Below, in pieces: positions 12,210 through 23,668 of a stretch of DNA of 64,000 nt. This DNA is from Nepenthes gracilis (Eukaryota; Streptophyta; Magnoliopsida; Caryophyllales; Nepenthaceae), in contig BSYO01000028.1 of assembly GCA_033239525.1 (NCBI GenBank), positions 9,665,597 to 9,729,596 of the forward strand, written 5' to 3'. The stretch's first letter is position 1. Each line of letters starts with the position of its first letter. The position numbers and the translations under genes are program-made. Under the pieces are notes generated by a model, which had not been told where the DNA came from, searched no databases, and saw nothing but the letters and a program-made list of their open reading frames with translations.

Positions 12210-13973
12210 TATTAGGGTTAGTCACTCCCTTATAGGTGACTCAACAAATGAAAACATTATTGGATTACACAAATTTTGTGTGATATTCAAAGTGCTGCTA
12301 ACTAGCTGTAGCAAAGACCACGATGACTGTTTGCCGGAAAAGGTAAATCTCGGAGGATGACCGTTTGCCAGAGAAGGCAAATCTTGGAGGAGTCTATTTA
12401 CTGGAGAAGGCAAATCTCGGAGGATAACCATTTGTCGGAGAAGGCAAATCTCGCAGGAAGACCATTTGCTGGGCAAATCTCGGAGGAGACCATTTATCGG
12501 AGAAGGCAAATCTCGGAGGAGTCCATTTGCCGGAGAAGGCAAATCTCGGAGGATGACCATTTGCCTGGTGGGCAAATCTCGGAGGGGCAAATTTCGGAGT
12601 GGAATTTCCTGGAGAGGAAATTCGGAAAAGATTTCCAGAGATGATTTCCGAAGAGGAAATCCAGAGAGCAAATCCGGAGAGTATTTCCGGAGTGGCAAAT
12701 TCCGGAGTGAGAAATCCGGAGTGGAAACCCAAGTGAGGATTTCCGAAGTGCATTTTCCGGAGTAAAAAATGTCGGCTTGCATTTTCGGAGTGAAAATGCG
12801 GGAGTCCATTTTCCGAAGACGCAAAAGCCAGAGTGGATTTAAATACCGGAATGGCATTTAGTGGTGGAAATCTGGAGTGGATTTTCAGAGAGCAAAATGC
12901 CGGAGTAGCATTTTGCTGTGGAGATTCGGAGAAATTTCTGGAGTGCTTTTGCAAAGTAGGCAAGAAGCTTGTGGCCAGGCTGCTGGAAGGCAAAGTGGCT
13001 AGTCAACGGAGGTTGACCGACTGAAGGTAAAATTACCAACCGGCTAAAGTTGCACGGAATTTGACCGGTTGCAAGAAATGGCCAGTTTGGAGCAAATTGC
13101 CAGGATGGCCAGTTTGGCGGGACGGAGTCAACAATGTTGCCAGAGGATGGCCAGCCGGTCAACAGGAGGTTAACTGGCTGAATGTGTGCAGCAAAGTTGG
13201 TCGCAGGCTTTTCAGAGTAAGCAGTTGACTTGCAGGGCACGCCTTCTGAATAGTGCAGAGCATGCGCCGTCTGCAGGAAGTTTGGAAACTGGTGAAGGCG
13301 CAGAAATGATAGGGATGGTGTGACAGATCATCTGCAAGATGGCCAGTTGAGCAGATGAGATTTGGTGGAGCCGGGTCATTATAAAAGTGCACTAGAAGCT
13401 TCAGATAAGAGATGTAAAAAATCACCAAGAGCCATTGTGCTAGGCACTAAGGACTATGCTGGTGTGTGAGAAATCACCAAGAGCTAGTGTGGTAGGCATC
13501 AAAGGTTGTGCTGGTGTGTGAGAAATTACCAGAGGCACTGTGCGCAAGGCCGTATGTTTACAGGGGTAAAACGGAGGCTGCCGTTTCACCACATTTTTAA
13601 AATGTCTATGAGCAGAGAGTATCACAGTGATAAGAAGAAGAGGAGAAAAACATAGAGATAGGAGGGAAGGAGAGTTTCCTTACCATTGGTGATTTTTTTT
13701 GTTATTTGTTCTTCGGGAGTTTGTGTAGCCAGGGTGGGTTACTGATATTCTGTTTCGAGGTTTTTATAACCGATTTTACATAGTAAAAATTTTCAGAGTT
13801 TATCCTGTGGTTTTCTCCCCTTAGTTGAGAAGGGGTTTTCACGTTAAAAATCGTTGTATATTCTTGTGGTCTTTGTGCTTACATTAATGGTAGCTAACGG
13901 TCAATGAGAGGTTCGGATTTTTCCACTGTGCCGAATCTGGGATGTGTGAATCCGGCAATATCGAACCCCAACA
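12210..13973 (+). mobile_element. Probable solo LTR of a Copia-type element
   Basis: The stretch begins TATTAGGGTTAGTCACTCCC, close to the TGTTGGGGTCACTCCC start of the Copia LTR at 55089, and ends CCCCAACA like the other Copia LTRs here. Its flanks are CTCTA and CTCTT, a 4-of-5 match expected for an aged target-site duplication. The last 250 bp (GTGGTTTTCTCCCCTTAG, then GGGGTTTTCACGTTAAAAATCG) closely resemble the R/U5 part of the LTRs at 17635 and 55089. A TATA-like CATTATAAAAG sits at about 13378. At 1.76 kb it is more than twice as long as those LTRs, mainly through the repeat array in its 5' half. No internal domain or second LTR is present. Confidence 0.7.
12320..12600 (+). repeat. 33-34 bp tandem array inside the solo LTR
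   Basis: About eight imperfect units of the form ACCATTTGCCGGAGAAGG followed by CAAATCTCGGAGGA. Further degenerate CGGAG/AAATC-rich repeats continue to about 12900. The spacing is direct and head-to-tail without unique spacers, so it is a satellite-like expansion in U3. Confidence 0.85.
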
Positions 13974-14101
13974 CTCTCTTCATGTCAAGAACAGACAAAA
14001 ATAATAATAATCAGAGTTTCAAGCTGTTCACAATTCTACACAATTTATTTTCGATAGTTTTCTTCAGTAAATTTCAAACCACAATCAGATGAAGATGTAA
14101 C

Positions 14102-14135
<34 letters not shown>

Positions 14136-14136
<1 letters not shown>

Positions 14137-14325
14137 TGAGATGGTGATTTCACGAGAAACAGCTATAACGCGCGTCTCGCCGCCGACATACTTTAGGACG
14201 CCGTCTGAAGGCCGCGCCAATATCTTCCCTCCATAACTACAGAAAAACTTCACCCTGCCCGTCGGCGATACCGTTGGCGTTTCATCGCTACCTCCGCCGC
14301 TACCTTCACCGTCTTCCGAAGCCAT
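14136..14325 (-). CDS. PB1-domain protein, exon 1
   Basis: The ATG at 14325 opens an acidic, Gly/Ser-rich start (MASEDGEGSGGGSDE). This is followed by the N-terminal half of a PB1 domain: RVKFFCSYGGKILARPSDG, then LKYVGGETRVIAVSREITIS. The basic Lys/Arg and the GGETR motif are characteristic of the plant octicosapeptide/PB1 family. The exon has 63 codons plus one base and ends CAG at a GC donor (14135-14134). Joined to 272-1 it would give a continuous domain apart from the frameshift in exon 2. Members of this group are small soluble proteins of about 200 residues with poorly known roles. The reading frame continues into the CT repeat, but those codons are intronic. Confidence 0.85.
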
Positions 14326-14387
14326 GTTACCGGGGAAAAATCGAATTTACGTGATAAATAATTGAACCGTCGGCAATGTGTCTATAT

Positions 14388-14666
14388 CTGCAACTAATAA
14401 TCAAGAACGATTCACATTCATATTCTTATAAAAGCTCTCTACAAATGCAGTGCAGTCATTTCGAATTCCAAGCAAAACCAATACTCCGACGTTCCTATGA
14501 CGGACTACTGAAATACTAATTAGGGCAAAATTGCAGATAAAAACAAACAGATGAAATTTGAAATCCTCAGTGAAAAAAAAAAAACTAAATCTGGCAAGCT
14601 CCAGGAAAATTTGAAATAATCAAGCAAACAGAAAGCAGATTTGGATTAAAATGTAATAGTAATCTA
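14388..14666 (-). other. Possible 5' UTR intron of the PB1 gene
   Basis: On the minus strand CCAAAG/GTAGATTAC at 14667/14666 is a good donor and TTGCAG/ATATAG at 14388/14387 is a possible acceptor. The interval is AT-rich compared with its flanks. Such leader introns are common in plant genes; no transcript evidence is available here. Confidence 0.35.
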
Positions 14667-14734
14667 CCTTTGGCAGGTTGGAGAATTTGCGTTTGGAAAG
14701 GGAGTGAAAGGCTCCCCTCCGCTGATCCCATGGG

Positions 14735-14750
14735 AGAGTGGTTATAAATG
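14735..14750 (-). promoter_or_regulatory. Possible TATA box of the PB1 gene
   Basis: The minus strand reads CATTTATAACC here, about 400 bp above the ATG and about 70 bp above the possible leader donor. Position and sequence suit a core promoter; this is inference. Confidence 0.35.
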
Positions 14751-17634
14751 AGAGTGCTGTCTGACAGAACAATCGCCTGCGATTTTGCGTGTTTTCAGAG
14801 AGAACATTCGGCAGTTTGTTCTTTCATGCAATTTTCGTTTTCCTGATTTGCCCATTTCGTCCTTATCGTCCACGTATTGTAATTTGTATGTTCATTTTAT
14901 TATACTTCCCGTCCATGAAAATAATTCTACCAAAAATATGCATGAAAAAAAGATAATTCTAATGTATAATAATAATAACTTACATTAAGTTTATATTTCA
15001 AAAATTCAGTATTTATTTTTTGATAATTTACAATATCAAAATATCATATCATGCTTCAAATTGTTTCTCAACTCAAGCATTTTAATTTAGTATAACGATG
15101 ACCTTAAGTTCATATTTGGTTGTTAAAATAAGGTGAAAATAGAATTTTTATTCTAAGAGAATAAAAGAAAGTTCAACTTGAATAATTACTTTCTTGGACC
15201 TAGCACCACAAACAATAAATATGAAGGGGCTCAAATTGCATTTTTAGAAAAAATTTTTAATACTTTAGCCAGTAGAAGCTCATGTCTATAAAAGGTGATA
15301 GAGAATTATCCACCTTTTTAAATTGAATGGTAAGACTGTTATTTTAGGTGAGAATGAAGGCAATTGAGCTGCTGATTGGAAAGCTTTCTATTAAACATAG
15401 ACGATTTGAAACCGAAATAACAAATTCTTGATTGAGTAATTAAAATACAACTAAAACACTTTAAAATTATTTCTTCTAAAAAGTTTCTCCAATGGCTGAA
15501 ATCTTTACAAATATATCCGAACTCATTAATTTAAAAGATTAGTAAAAAATAGTAAGAATGAACTTAATACTTAACAAATATGCATCATATATATAGAGAG
15601 ATAATAGTGAAATAAACATGCAAATATACAATAACTATGAATCGAAAACCAAAATGGCAAAAGAGTCAAAACAATAACAAAGCATGTGAAAATCGTATAA
15701 AAATATATAAATTAATGATTAGTGAAAACCTTACCAATGATAATCGAATATTAAAGATTGGGTTATGATTATTTTTATATAGGCAAAAGCCACATGATTT
15801 TATTTATGATTCATGGTGGCCCAATTATATTATATTTTTTATAGTCAGTGTTAAATATCACATTTCTAATTTGCAGATCTTAAGTTTAACTTTGGATTTG
15901 TAAATAATATATTAAAACATGTATATCTGGTTAATTTTTTCATAATTGTTCTTCTTTCATCAAAATTGAAACATTGTAACAAAAAATTAAATATACAATT
16001 TTTTTAAAAAAAATTTGGAAAATACTTCATCTTTAAAAAAAAAAAATTTTTTTTTGAAGTATAGTTTTTACCTAAATACTTACTTAAAATAGGCATTCCA
16101 GGATGATTTCTTAAAGATTTTAGGATATAAGATAACATACTTAAATTAAGGTGTAACTTTTTAAATTTTACGAAATAAAAATAAAATTAACATACATATA
16201 ATAAGATATCAAGTGAAGTAAATGAACATCACATGTATGAATATTTGAATAAAAATATTAAGAGATTTAATAAAATTAAGTAACAAAGGAAAAATAAATT
16301 TATATACACTTACCTTAACTTTAATTTATTAAAAATTAGCTTGGATTCATTTTAATTTCTCTTTCTCATTCTTTCTCTCTTTATTTCAATCTCTTTTTCT
16401 CTTCTCTCTCTCTCTCTCTTTATTTTTTTTTTATTTTCTCTCAAGAATTATGAAAATGTGAGCTAAAATCAATAAAAGAATTCTTTTATAATAAATTGGC
16501 ATACATGCACTAGTTAAACGGTTCAAGTGTAGAATCAAAATTAGGTCTGAGCATGAACATCTATTAACCTTACCTTAAGCATAGCTATCATGGAATAAAT
16601 CCACATGAGTATTACTTACGCATATCTTAGGGAAGCAAATCTCCCTTAAACATGCTCATACGTGGCTCAGATATACATCAAGTGCCACTCATTCCTATCT
16701 TACTATGATCCAACACTTAATTTATCATATGAATCTACAATCAATATTAATAATCCACTGATTATTTAACTTTAACGTAACAATACAAATCTTAGGGTTT
16801 GGATCCCTTCAAATATGTGAAGGACTCGTGTCCTAAGTAGAACAACAGATCCATTGGGTCACACAAGCAGGAGTTGATGGGCCATGTGTTTTGAAGTCAG
16901 CAGTTGGCACGCATGCTCCCGAGCACCCTTGCTGCATCTAATGAGAGCCTGTCCACGCCTCATCTTTTCACCGGTGTAGGTGTCATCCTCTATAATGTGA
17001 AAGGCATGCTTCCTGTCATCTGACATATATTCAGCGATCCTTGTAATCGGTAATACTTAGGTGTTGTTCCAGCATTCAAGGACTCACATTTGTGGCCCTA
17101 TGGTAAGCTCAATTTAGTGAAAAAGGATACCTACCAAGTAGGTAATTCTATTCTGATCTAGACTTTCATGGGTTAGTTGCATTCGAGAGTGATAAAAAAC
17201 TTTGTCACTACATTCTTTTTGTGCATATGGTCTCCGGGACGCTTTTGATGTATGATATATTATTTTTTCGTAATAAAACTGTCTTACTCTAAATTTTAAA
17301 ATGTAAAAAATTAAAATGCTTATGAGGTGTAGTTATCCAATAAGTATAGAAATTAAAATACTAGAATTTAAAGTGTAAAAATCTAAAATCGTAAAGTGAT
17401 TTAGCCATTCAACGCTTGAAAAATTAAATAAAAAAAAAAAAACAGTGAATAAAATATGAGAATTTAAATGACATAAATGTAAAGTTGTGAGACTGGTGGT
17501 AGTTTAGCCATTCAATGCTTAGTAAAATAAAAAGATAGAAAAGTAAAATGTGAAAAATTAAAGAATGAAAACTTAAAGTTGCTAAATAATTAAAATAGTT
17601 AACTGTAATATATTAATTCCTACAATGTGATATA
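14751..17634. other. Intergenic region, no gene seen
   Basis: AT-rich DNA upstream of the PB1 gene. There is a CT-rich stretch near 16360-16440. A less AT-rich patch at 16800-17200 has no open frame I could assign. Confidence 0.5.
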
Positions 17635-18410
17635 TGTTGGGTTATGGGTCATTCCCGTGTGGATCCATACTCACTTGATGTGGCAGATGGAGGTAAATAT
17701 CCTCACCGCATAAAGAAGGCTCGAGTTGTGCCTGTTGGACGCTCAAGCCGCAAATTCCAATAAGCCCCCGCTCGCTGCTCACCTCAATGTCGCTCAAGCT
17801 GCAAATTCCAGTAAGCCCCCGCTTGCCGCTCGCCTGAATGTCGCTCGAGCCCAAATTCCAATAGCATGCCGCTCACTGTGCACTCAAATGGCGCTAGAGC
17901 GCGGGCCTACGCCCGATGAGGGCTCAACGGGTGCTCGAGCGCGCGCCTATTATATAAAACGCGTACTTTGTATTTTTAGATTATTCCAATCAGTTTTGAG
18001 CGTCGTTCCAGAAAAGAAAGAGAGAAAAGAAAGAGAAGAAGGAGAAGAGGAAGATTTGAGCTTCCGTTTGAATTTTCAATCAAGTTTCAATTTTCGATAA
18101 TCACACGTACGAAGTTCTTGCTACTGAGAAGAACATCTGTTGGGTTTTATCTCTACTCTTGCTCTTTATATTTCTTATACCGGCTGTGCAAAGTTAGTTG
18201 ATATTGATTCTTATGATTTGGGGTTTGTATAACTGATCAATTGTTGCTAGTAAAAATTTCGAACTCTATATCCCGTGATTTTTCTCCCTCGTTTCCTAGA
18301 GAATTTTCCACTTAAAAATCGTGCCTTTATTGTTTGTGTTTGTTTATTGTGTGTATACTATTATCTACTACGTGTTTCCTCACGGTTTAAACAAGTAATT
18401 AATTCTAACA
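17635..18410 (+). repeat. 5' LTR of Copia element 1
   Basis: 776 bp, TG..CA ends. It contains CTATTATATAAAACGCG (TATA box near 17950) preceded by a GC-rich GCTCGAGCGCGC block. A segment of about 48 bp (GCCGCAAATTCCAATAAGCC and on) is tandemly duplicated at about 17745-17845. The 3' LTR has only one copy, which accounts for most of the length difference. Confidence 0.95.
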
Positions 18411-18412
18411 AG

Positions 18413-18423
18413 TGGTATCAGAG
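18413..18423 (+). promoter_or_regulatory. Primer binding site of Copia element 1
   Basis: TGGTATCAGAG two bases after the LTR. It is complementary to the 3' end of initiator tRNA-Met, the usual primer of plant Copia elements. Confidence 0.9.
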
Positions 18424-18480
18424 ATTTTGGTTCGTGTTGGGTATTGTGACTTGTTTGAATAATTGGAGGTCAGAAATAAG

Positions 18481-18893
18481 ATGATGTATTTGAATGGTAC
18501 GAACTATGATATTTGGCGCAGCAAGATGAAGGACTTGCTGTTTGTGAAATTGATGTACCATCCAGTTTTTGCGTAGTAAAAACCAGAATCAAAGTCCGAG
18601 GAGGATTGGGCATTTGAGCATGAACAAGTTTGTGGTTATATTAGACAATTTGTGGATGATAATGTATATAATCACATCCGAAATGAGACACATGCAAGGA
18701 CTTTGTGGCAGAAACTTGAAACACTTTATACCTCAAAGACCAGTAACAATAAATTGTTTCACTTGATGAAGCTTATGCAAGTGAGGTACAAGGAGGGCTC
18801 GTTTGTCGCCGATCACTTAAATGAGTTTCAAGGATGTGTTGATCAATTGAGTGGCATGAGTATAAAATTTGATGATGAACTTTCAGATTTGTA
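18481..18893 (+). pseudogene. Copia gag remnant (element 1)
   Basis: The frame opens MMYLNGTNYDIWRSKMKDLL at 18481, hits a stop at about 18574, and continues in another frame with FVDDNVYNHIRNETHARTLW and VADHLNEFQGCVDQLSGM. This is the UBN2/gag-polypeptide fold of Copia capsids. The late gag with the zinc knuckle is missing: at about 18885 the sequence jumps straight to the pre-integrase region. Confidence 0.9.
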
Positions 18894-18894
18894 G

Positions 18895-19460
18895 CACCGT
18901 CGGTTGAGTCATATGGGTGAGAAAGACCTAAACTGTTTAACTAGGAAAAATTATCTTCGGGGTGTAAAAACAGTTCAACTGAAGACTTGTCCTCATTGCA
19001 TGGTTGGAAAGCAACGATGGATTTCATTCAATGGCAATTCATTTACTAGGAAGATTGATCTTCTTGAATTGGTCCACACCGACTTATGTGACCCATTCAA
19101 GGTAAATACTCTTGGAGAAGTACTTTATTTTATCACATTCATTGATAACTATTCTCGAAAATTATGGGTGTATCCACTGAAATTGAAGGATCAAGCTTTC
19201 ATATTCTTCAAATATTTTCACGCCTTGGTTGAGAGGCAAACGGGGAAGAAACGGAAATGCATCCGAAGTGATAATGGTGGGGAGTATATCGGAGTGTTTG
19301 ATGAGTATTGCCGATCTCATGAAATTCGTCATCAGGAGACTCCACCGAAGACACCGCAACTAAATGGGGTAGCCGAACGAATAAATGAGACTTTGATGGA
19401 GAGGGTCCAATGTGTACTTTCGGAGGCGAAGCTCCCTGGGTCATTTTGGGGGAAGCCTTG
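18895..19460 (+). pseudogene. Copia integrase remnant (element 1)
   Basis: It begins HRRLSHMGEKDLNCL and CPHCMVGKQ, the HHCC zinc domain. The catalytic core follows with aspartates in HTDLCDPF and RSDNGGEY and the glutamate in VAERINET, so the D,D-35-E triad is visible. The frame ends at a stop after GSFWGKP. The following 550 bases carry the integrase C-terminal region and linker in another frame. In an active element this enzyme inserts the cDNA. Confidence 0.9.
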
Positions 19461-20011
19461 AGGGCTGTGGCTCATGTCCTTAATTTGTCACCGCACGGTA
19501 CCTTGAATGGAGAAGTGCTTGAAAAGATATGGACCGAAAAAAATGTATCCTACAATCACTTGCTGGTATTTAGATGTAAGGTCTTTGTTCACGTTTCTAA
19601 AGATAAAAGGATCAAGTTGGAGTCAAAGACCAGACAGTGTATATTTCTCAGTTATGGGGAAGATGCGTTTCGATATCGACTGTATCATCTGATTGAGAAG
19701 AAGCTGATTCGATCTAGGGATGTCGTGTTTGTCGAGAACGAGACTATAGAGGATATCGACAAAAGTTCAGAGTTTGTCTCCAAGAATGATGAAAGTTGGG
19801 CATGTGATTCAGATCTTACGCCGGTACTTGTTCGTTATCAAAGTAAAAGTCAAGCCAATGCTGAAGATGAAGAAGATCACGAGACTGTAGTACTGATAGA
19901 GTTGAGGATGAGGCTATTCCTCATGATACTGCCGAGTCTATCGAGATTGTTCCACTCCAACGATCCACGAGAGATCGAAGATCCTCCACTCGTCTATCGG
20001 TCAAGGAGTAT

Positions 20012-20820
20012 GTGTTATTCACAGACGGAGGAGAGCCTGAATGCTTTGAGGAAGCAATGGATGACGAACATAAGGCGGAGTGGATGGAAGCTATGCGAGA
20101 AGAGATGGCATCGCTGCATGAAAATCACACGTTTGAGTTGATAAGGTTGCCAAAGGGAAGACGAGCATTGAAGAACAGGTGGGTATTCAGGTTGAAGACA
20201 GATGAAAATAGCTCACAACCGAGGTACAAAGCGAGACGGTTGTGAAGGGCTTCAATCAACGAAAAGGTATTGACTTCGACGAGATCTTTGCACCGGTGGC
20301 AAAGATGTCTTCTATTCAAGTGGTGCTCGAGTTGGCTGTTGTTCTTGACCTGGAGGTAGAACAAATGGATATGCGGACGGCGTTTCTTCACGGTGATCTT
20401 AAAGAAGAAATCTATGTGGAGCAACCGGAGAGATTCGTAGTCAAGGGGAAGGAGAACTTAGTGTGTCATCTTAAGAAAAGTCTGTATGGATTAAAACAAG
20501 CACCAAGGCAATGGTATAGGAAGTTTGAATCTGTTATGGTAAATCATGGCTATTAGAAGACGACCTCGAATCATTGTGTTTTTATTCAAACCTTTTCAGA
20601 GGATGATTTTGTTGTTCTTTTGCTCTATGTAGATGATATGCTGATTGTTGGGCGTAATGCTTCTCGAATCACAGAGTTAAAGCGACAACTTAGGAAGTCC
20701 TTTACTATGAAAGATTTGGGACCGGCGAAGTAAATTCTGAGAATTAGAATATTTTACAACCGCAAATTAAGGAAGCTATGGATGTCACAATAGAGTTATG
20801 TGGGGAAAGTACTTTAACAT
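20012..20820 (+). pseudogene. Copia reverse transcriptase remnant (element 1)
   Basis: Reading starts in CFEEAMDDEHKAEWMEAM and NRWVFRLK, then after a frame change VEQMDMRTAFLHGDL (first catalytic Asp region), GLKQAPRQWYRKF and LLYVDDMLIVG with the YVDD active site. Stops at 20554 and near 20730 and a frame change at about 20243 disable it. Confidence 0.9.
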
Positions 20821-20826
20821 TTCAAC

Positions 20827-21606
20827 ATGAAAAAGTCAAAATCAGTGAGCACACCGTTGGCCAATCACTTAGAGTTGAGCAATTATCAATGTCCTTCTAC
20901 CAAAAAAGAAAATGCATACATGAAAAGCATATCCTATTCTTCAGTTGTGAGTAGCCTAATGTATGCAATGGTGTGTACGAGACCAGATATATCTTATACT
21001 GTTGAAGTTGTCAGTCGATTCTTGTCAAATCCCGATAAGGAGCATTGGTCCGCGGTAAAATGGATTCTAAAGTATCTCCGAGGAACTTCTAAATTGTGTT
21101 TGTGCTTTGAAAGCAACATGCCCCTTCTGGTTGGATATACTGATGTAGATATGGAGGGTGATGTCGACTCACGGAAGTCTACTTTGAGATATTTAGTCAT
21201 GTTTGCGGGTGGAGCCGTTTCCTAGCAATCGAGATTACAGAGTTATGTTGCTCTCTCCACTGCTAAAGCGGAATTCATTGTTATTAAGGAGGCAAGCAAG
21301 GAGATGCTATGGATGAATAAATTCATTCGGGAACTTGGTCTCAAACAGAAACGATATGTATTGTTTTGCGATAATCAAAGTGCGATTCATCTTAGCAAGA
21401 ACTCGTCTTTTCACGTCAAATCAAAGCACATCGATGTGAGGTATCAATGGGTGCAGAATGTTGTTGACACGGGTTTGTTGGTGCTAGAAAATATCGGGAC
21501 CGAGGATAATGAATCAGATATGATGACCAAGGCATTACAAAAGGGGAAGCTTGAAACTTGCTGTTCAATTGCCGAGATGACAATAAATGGCCTCACACGG
21601 TCATGA
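20827..21606 (+). pseudogene. Copia RNase H remnant (element 1)
   Basis: SSLMYAMVCTRPDISY and the connection domain are followed by RNase H sequence: GYTDVDMEGD, TAKAEFIVIKEASKE, then FCDNQSAIHLSKN and KHIDVRYQWV. A stop at about 21223 interrupts it. The last codons run to 21606, just before the polypurine tract. Confidence 0.9.
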
Positions 21607-21615
21607 GGAAAAGTT
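21604..21615 (+). promoter_or_regulatory. Polypurine tract of Copia element 1
   Basis: TGAGGAAAAGTT immediately before the 3' LTR. It is the expected plus-strand primer position. Confidence 0.75.
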
Positions 21616-22343
21616 TGTTGGGTTATGGTTCACTCCCATGTGGACCCATACCCATTTGATGTGGCGGATGGAGGTAAATATCCTCACCGTATGAAGAAGG
21701 TTCGAGTTACGCCTGTTGGGCGCTCGAGCCGCAAATTCCAGTAAGCCCCCGTTCACCGTTTGCCTGAATGTCGCTCGAGCCCAAATTCCAGTAGCATGTC
21801 GCTCGCTGTGCGCCCGAATAGCGCTTGAGAGCGGGCCTGCAGCCCGATGCGCGCTCGACGGGCGCTCGAGCGCGTGTCTATTATATAAAACGCGCACTTT
21901 GTGTTTTTAGGTTATTCCAATTAGTTTTGAGCATCGTTCCAGAAAAGAAAAAGAGAGAAAAGAGAGAGAAGAAGGAGAAGAGGAAGATTTGAGCTTCCGT
22001 TTGGGTTTTCTATCAAGTTTCAGTATTCGGTAATCACACGTACGAGGTTCTTGCTGCTGAGAAAAACATCTGTCGGGTTTTATCTCTACTCTTACTCTTT
22101 ATATTTCTTGTACGAGTCGTGTAAAGCTAGTTGATATTGATTCTTATGATTTTGGATTTGTGTAACCGATCAACTGTTACTAGTGAAAATTTCGGACTCT
22201 GTGTCCTGTGGTTTTTTTTCCTCGTTTCATAGGGAGTTTTTCATATAAAAATCGTGCATTTATTGTTTGTGGTTATTTATTGTGTGTATGCTATCATCTA
22301 CTACGTGTTTCCTCACGTTTTAAACAAGTAATTAATTCTAACA
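21616..22343 (+). repeat. 3' LTR of Copia element 1
   Basis: 728 bp, same ends as the 5' LTR, TATTATATAAAACGCGC near 21879, and a single copy of the 48-bp segment duplicated in the 5' LTR. Followed by the ATATA duplication. Confidence 0.95.
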
Positions 22344-23668
22344 ATATAATTTAAAATTATAATATTTTGATGTTGACCGAATACTAAATTAATCAGTGAT
22401 AATAAAATACATACGGTATGAAAGCCAACAAAGTCAAGTTGATCTAAAAGCAAACTTGACATTGAACAAAAATTTTATAGTAAAAAAATGTATTTGTAGT
22501 AAAAAGCCTGTAATACTCAAATATTAAATTTGTGAAATAAAAAGTAACAACATAAATTAAAATATTCACCTTTTTTCTCTCATTCTTGATGTTCTTCAGT
22601 CTCATTCCTTATTTGCATTACAGAGGAGAGAGAGATCGTGGAAGACTTCAATAATCCCCCCCCCCCCCCACCACACATATATGCACCAATCTGATGCTAT
22701 CATTAATTTACAAGAATTTTGCTTTGTTTTTACACCTCTAACCAGTTGACTGTGTTGATAAAATAAAGATCTTATTTGGTTTATTGATTTATTTTATTCT
22801 TAAAAAATCTTTTCGGCGTTTAAATTAATGCCTATATAATTAAAATATATAATATAATTTAATATTATTAGAGAATAATAATAAATAAGTGGGGTTGAAA
22901 ATATAATATCGTTGTTCATCAGAAACCCTTCTCATTAAAAAAAAAATACAGAATCCTTCATCCAAACAACTATCTCTATTATGATAAGATTTGGTTGGAA
23001 ATAACTTTTTTTTTTTGGTAAGCAGGGTTAGAAATAATCATCTATCAATTTAATTATATAACTCCTTTACAATAACACGAGTAAGAGCCAATTGCCAATA
23101 ACCCTTCCAAATTATCTTGTTCATATTATACCATAAGCATAATATTTGGTTACCATCAATCACTGCTATCTTTATTCTATAACCCAAATATTGAGTTATC
23201 ACTAACATAATATGTGCATTTTAGTTGTACAAAACCTCAAACTGAACAAACCAAAGAGATAAGAGAATACATTCGCAAGAGGAACAAAAAACAATCATAA
23301 TATATTATATAATCAAAGTTAAAATAATATACCTGAGGTTAGTGAGGAGTAGACTGTGATTTGAACCCCAAATTGTTGGCAAATCCTCTTTTTTATCTTT
23401 TCTTCTCTCTTTTTTCTCCTTTCAGCAACGCAATGAGTTTGAATAATCTCCTTAAATGATTTAAAAATTAATATTAAAAGTCGCTAGAGTGACAATAACA
23501 TAGCTCACCTTTGGTTTGCGATTGAAATTCTTCTCGAACCTATAATCATTTAGTTTATGGCCATCTTGTGAAGTCCCCTCGAAAGGATCAACTCAAGCAA
23601 AATCTCACGAAAACATCATATAAATGATTTTGTTAGTATCGGAACCAAAAAATTATATGTCTAATAGA
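22344..23668. other. Intergenic region, no gene seen
   Basis: AT-rich spacer with a C10-type run at about 22657-22669 and a short GA tract. No coding or element ends recognised. Confidence 0.5.

Larger units (their letters stand above)
273..14135 (-). other. 13.9 kb GC-AG intron of the PB1 gene
   Basis: The intron is inferred from the two halves of one PB1 domain lying on the same strand in matching phase (1). The donor is CAG/GCATCT, a GC donor directly followed by a CT microsatellite, and the acceptor is GAGCAG/AG. It holds a LINE fragment flanked by a 255-259 bp direct duplication, a second LINE, a duplicated microsatellite block and a solo LTR. Outside these elements it is AT-rich without recognisable genes. 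Confidence 0.75.
17635..22343 (+). mobile_element. Copia (Ty1) LTR retrotransposon, LTR-bounded but defective
   Basis: The LTRs at 17635-18410 and 21616-22343 both start TGTTGGGTTATGG and end AATTCTAACA. The 5-bp flanks are identical: ATATA at 17630-17634 and at 22344-22348. A tRNA-Met-type primer site and a polypurine tract are in place, and the order is gag, integrase, reverse transcriptase, RNase H (Copia type). The body carries stops, frame changes and a deletion removing late gag and protease, so it cannot be autonomous. The LTRs differ at roughly one base in ten by eye, indicating an old insertion. The domain order and the TAKAEF/DNQSAIHL type RNase H fit a Tork/Tnt1-like lineage. Confidence 0.95.

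Noticed and set aside
12320..12600. Regularly repeated 33-34 bp units resembling a CRISPR array
   Set aside because: Units are contiguous without unique spacers, are imperfect, and lie inside an LTR in a plant genome.
12222..12993. Overlapping long minus-strand frames with PPRFAFSGKW-type repeats
   Set aside because: They are reverse-frame readings of the tandem array in the solo LTR.
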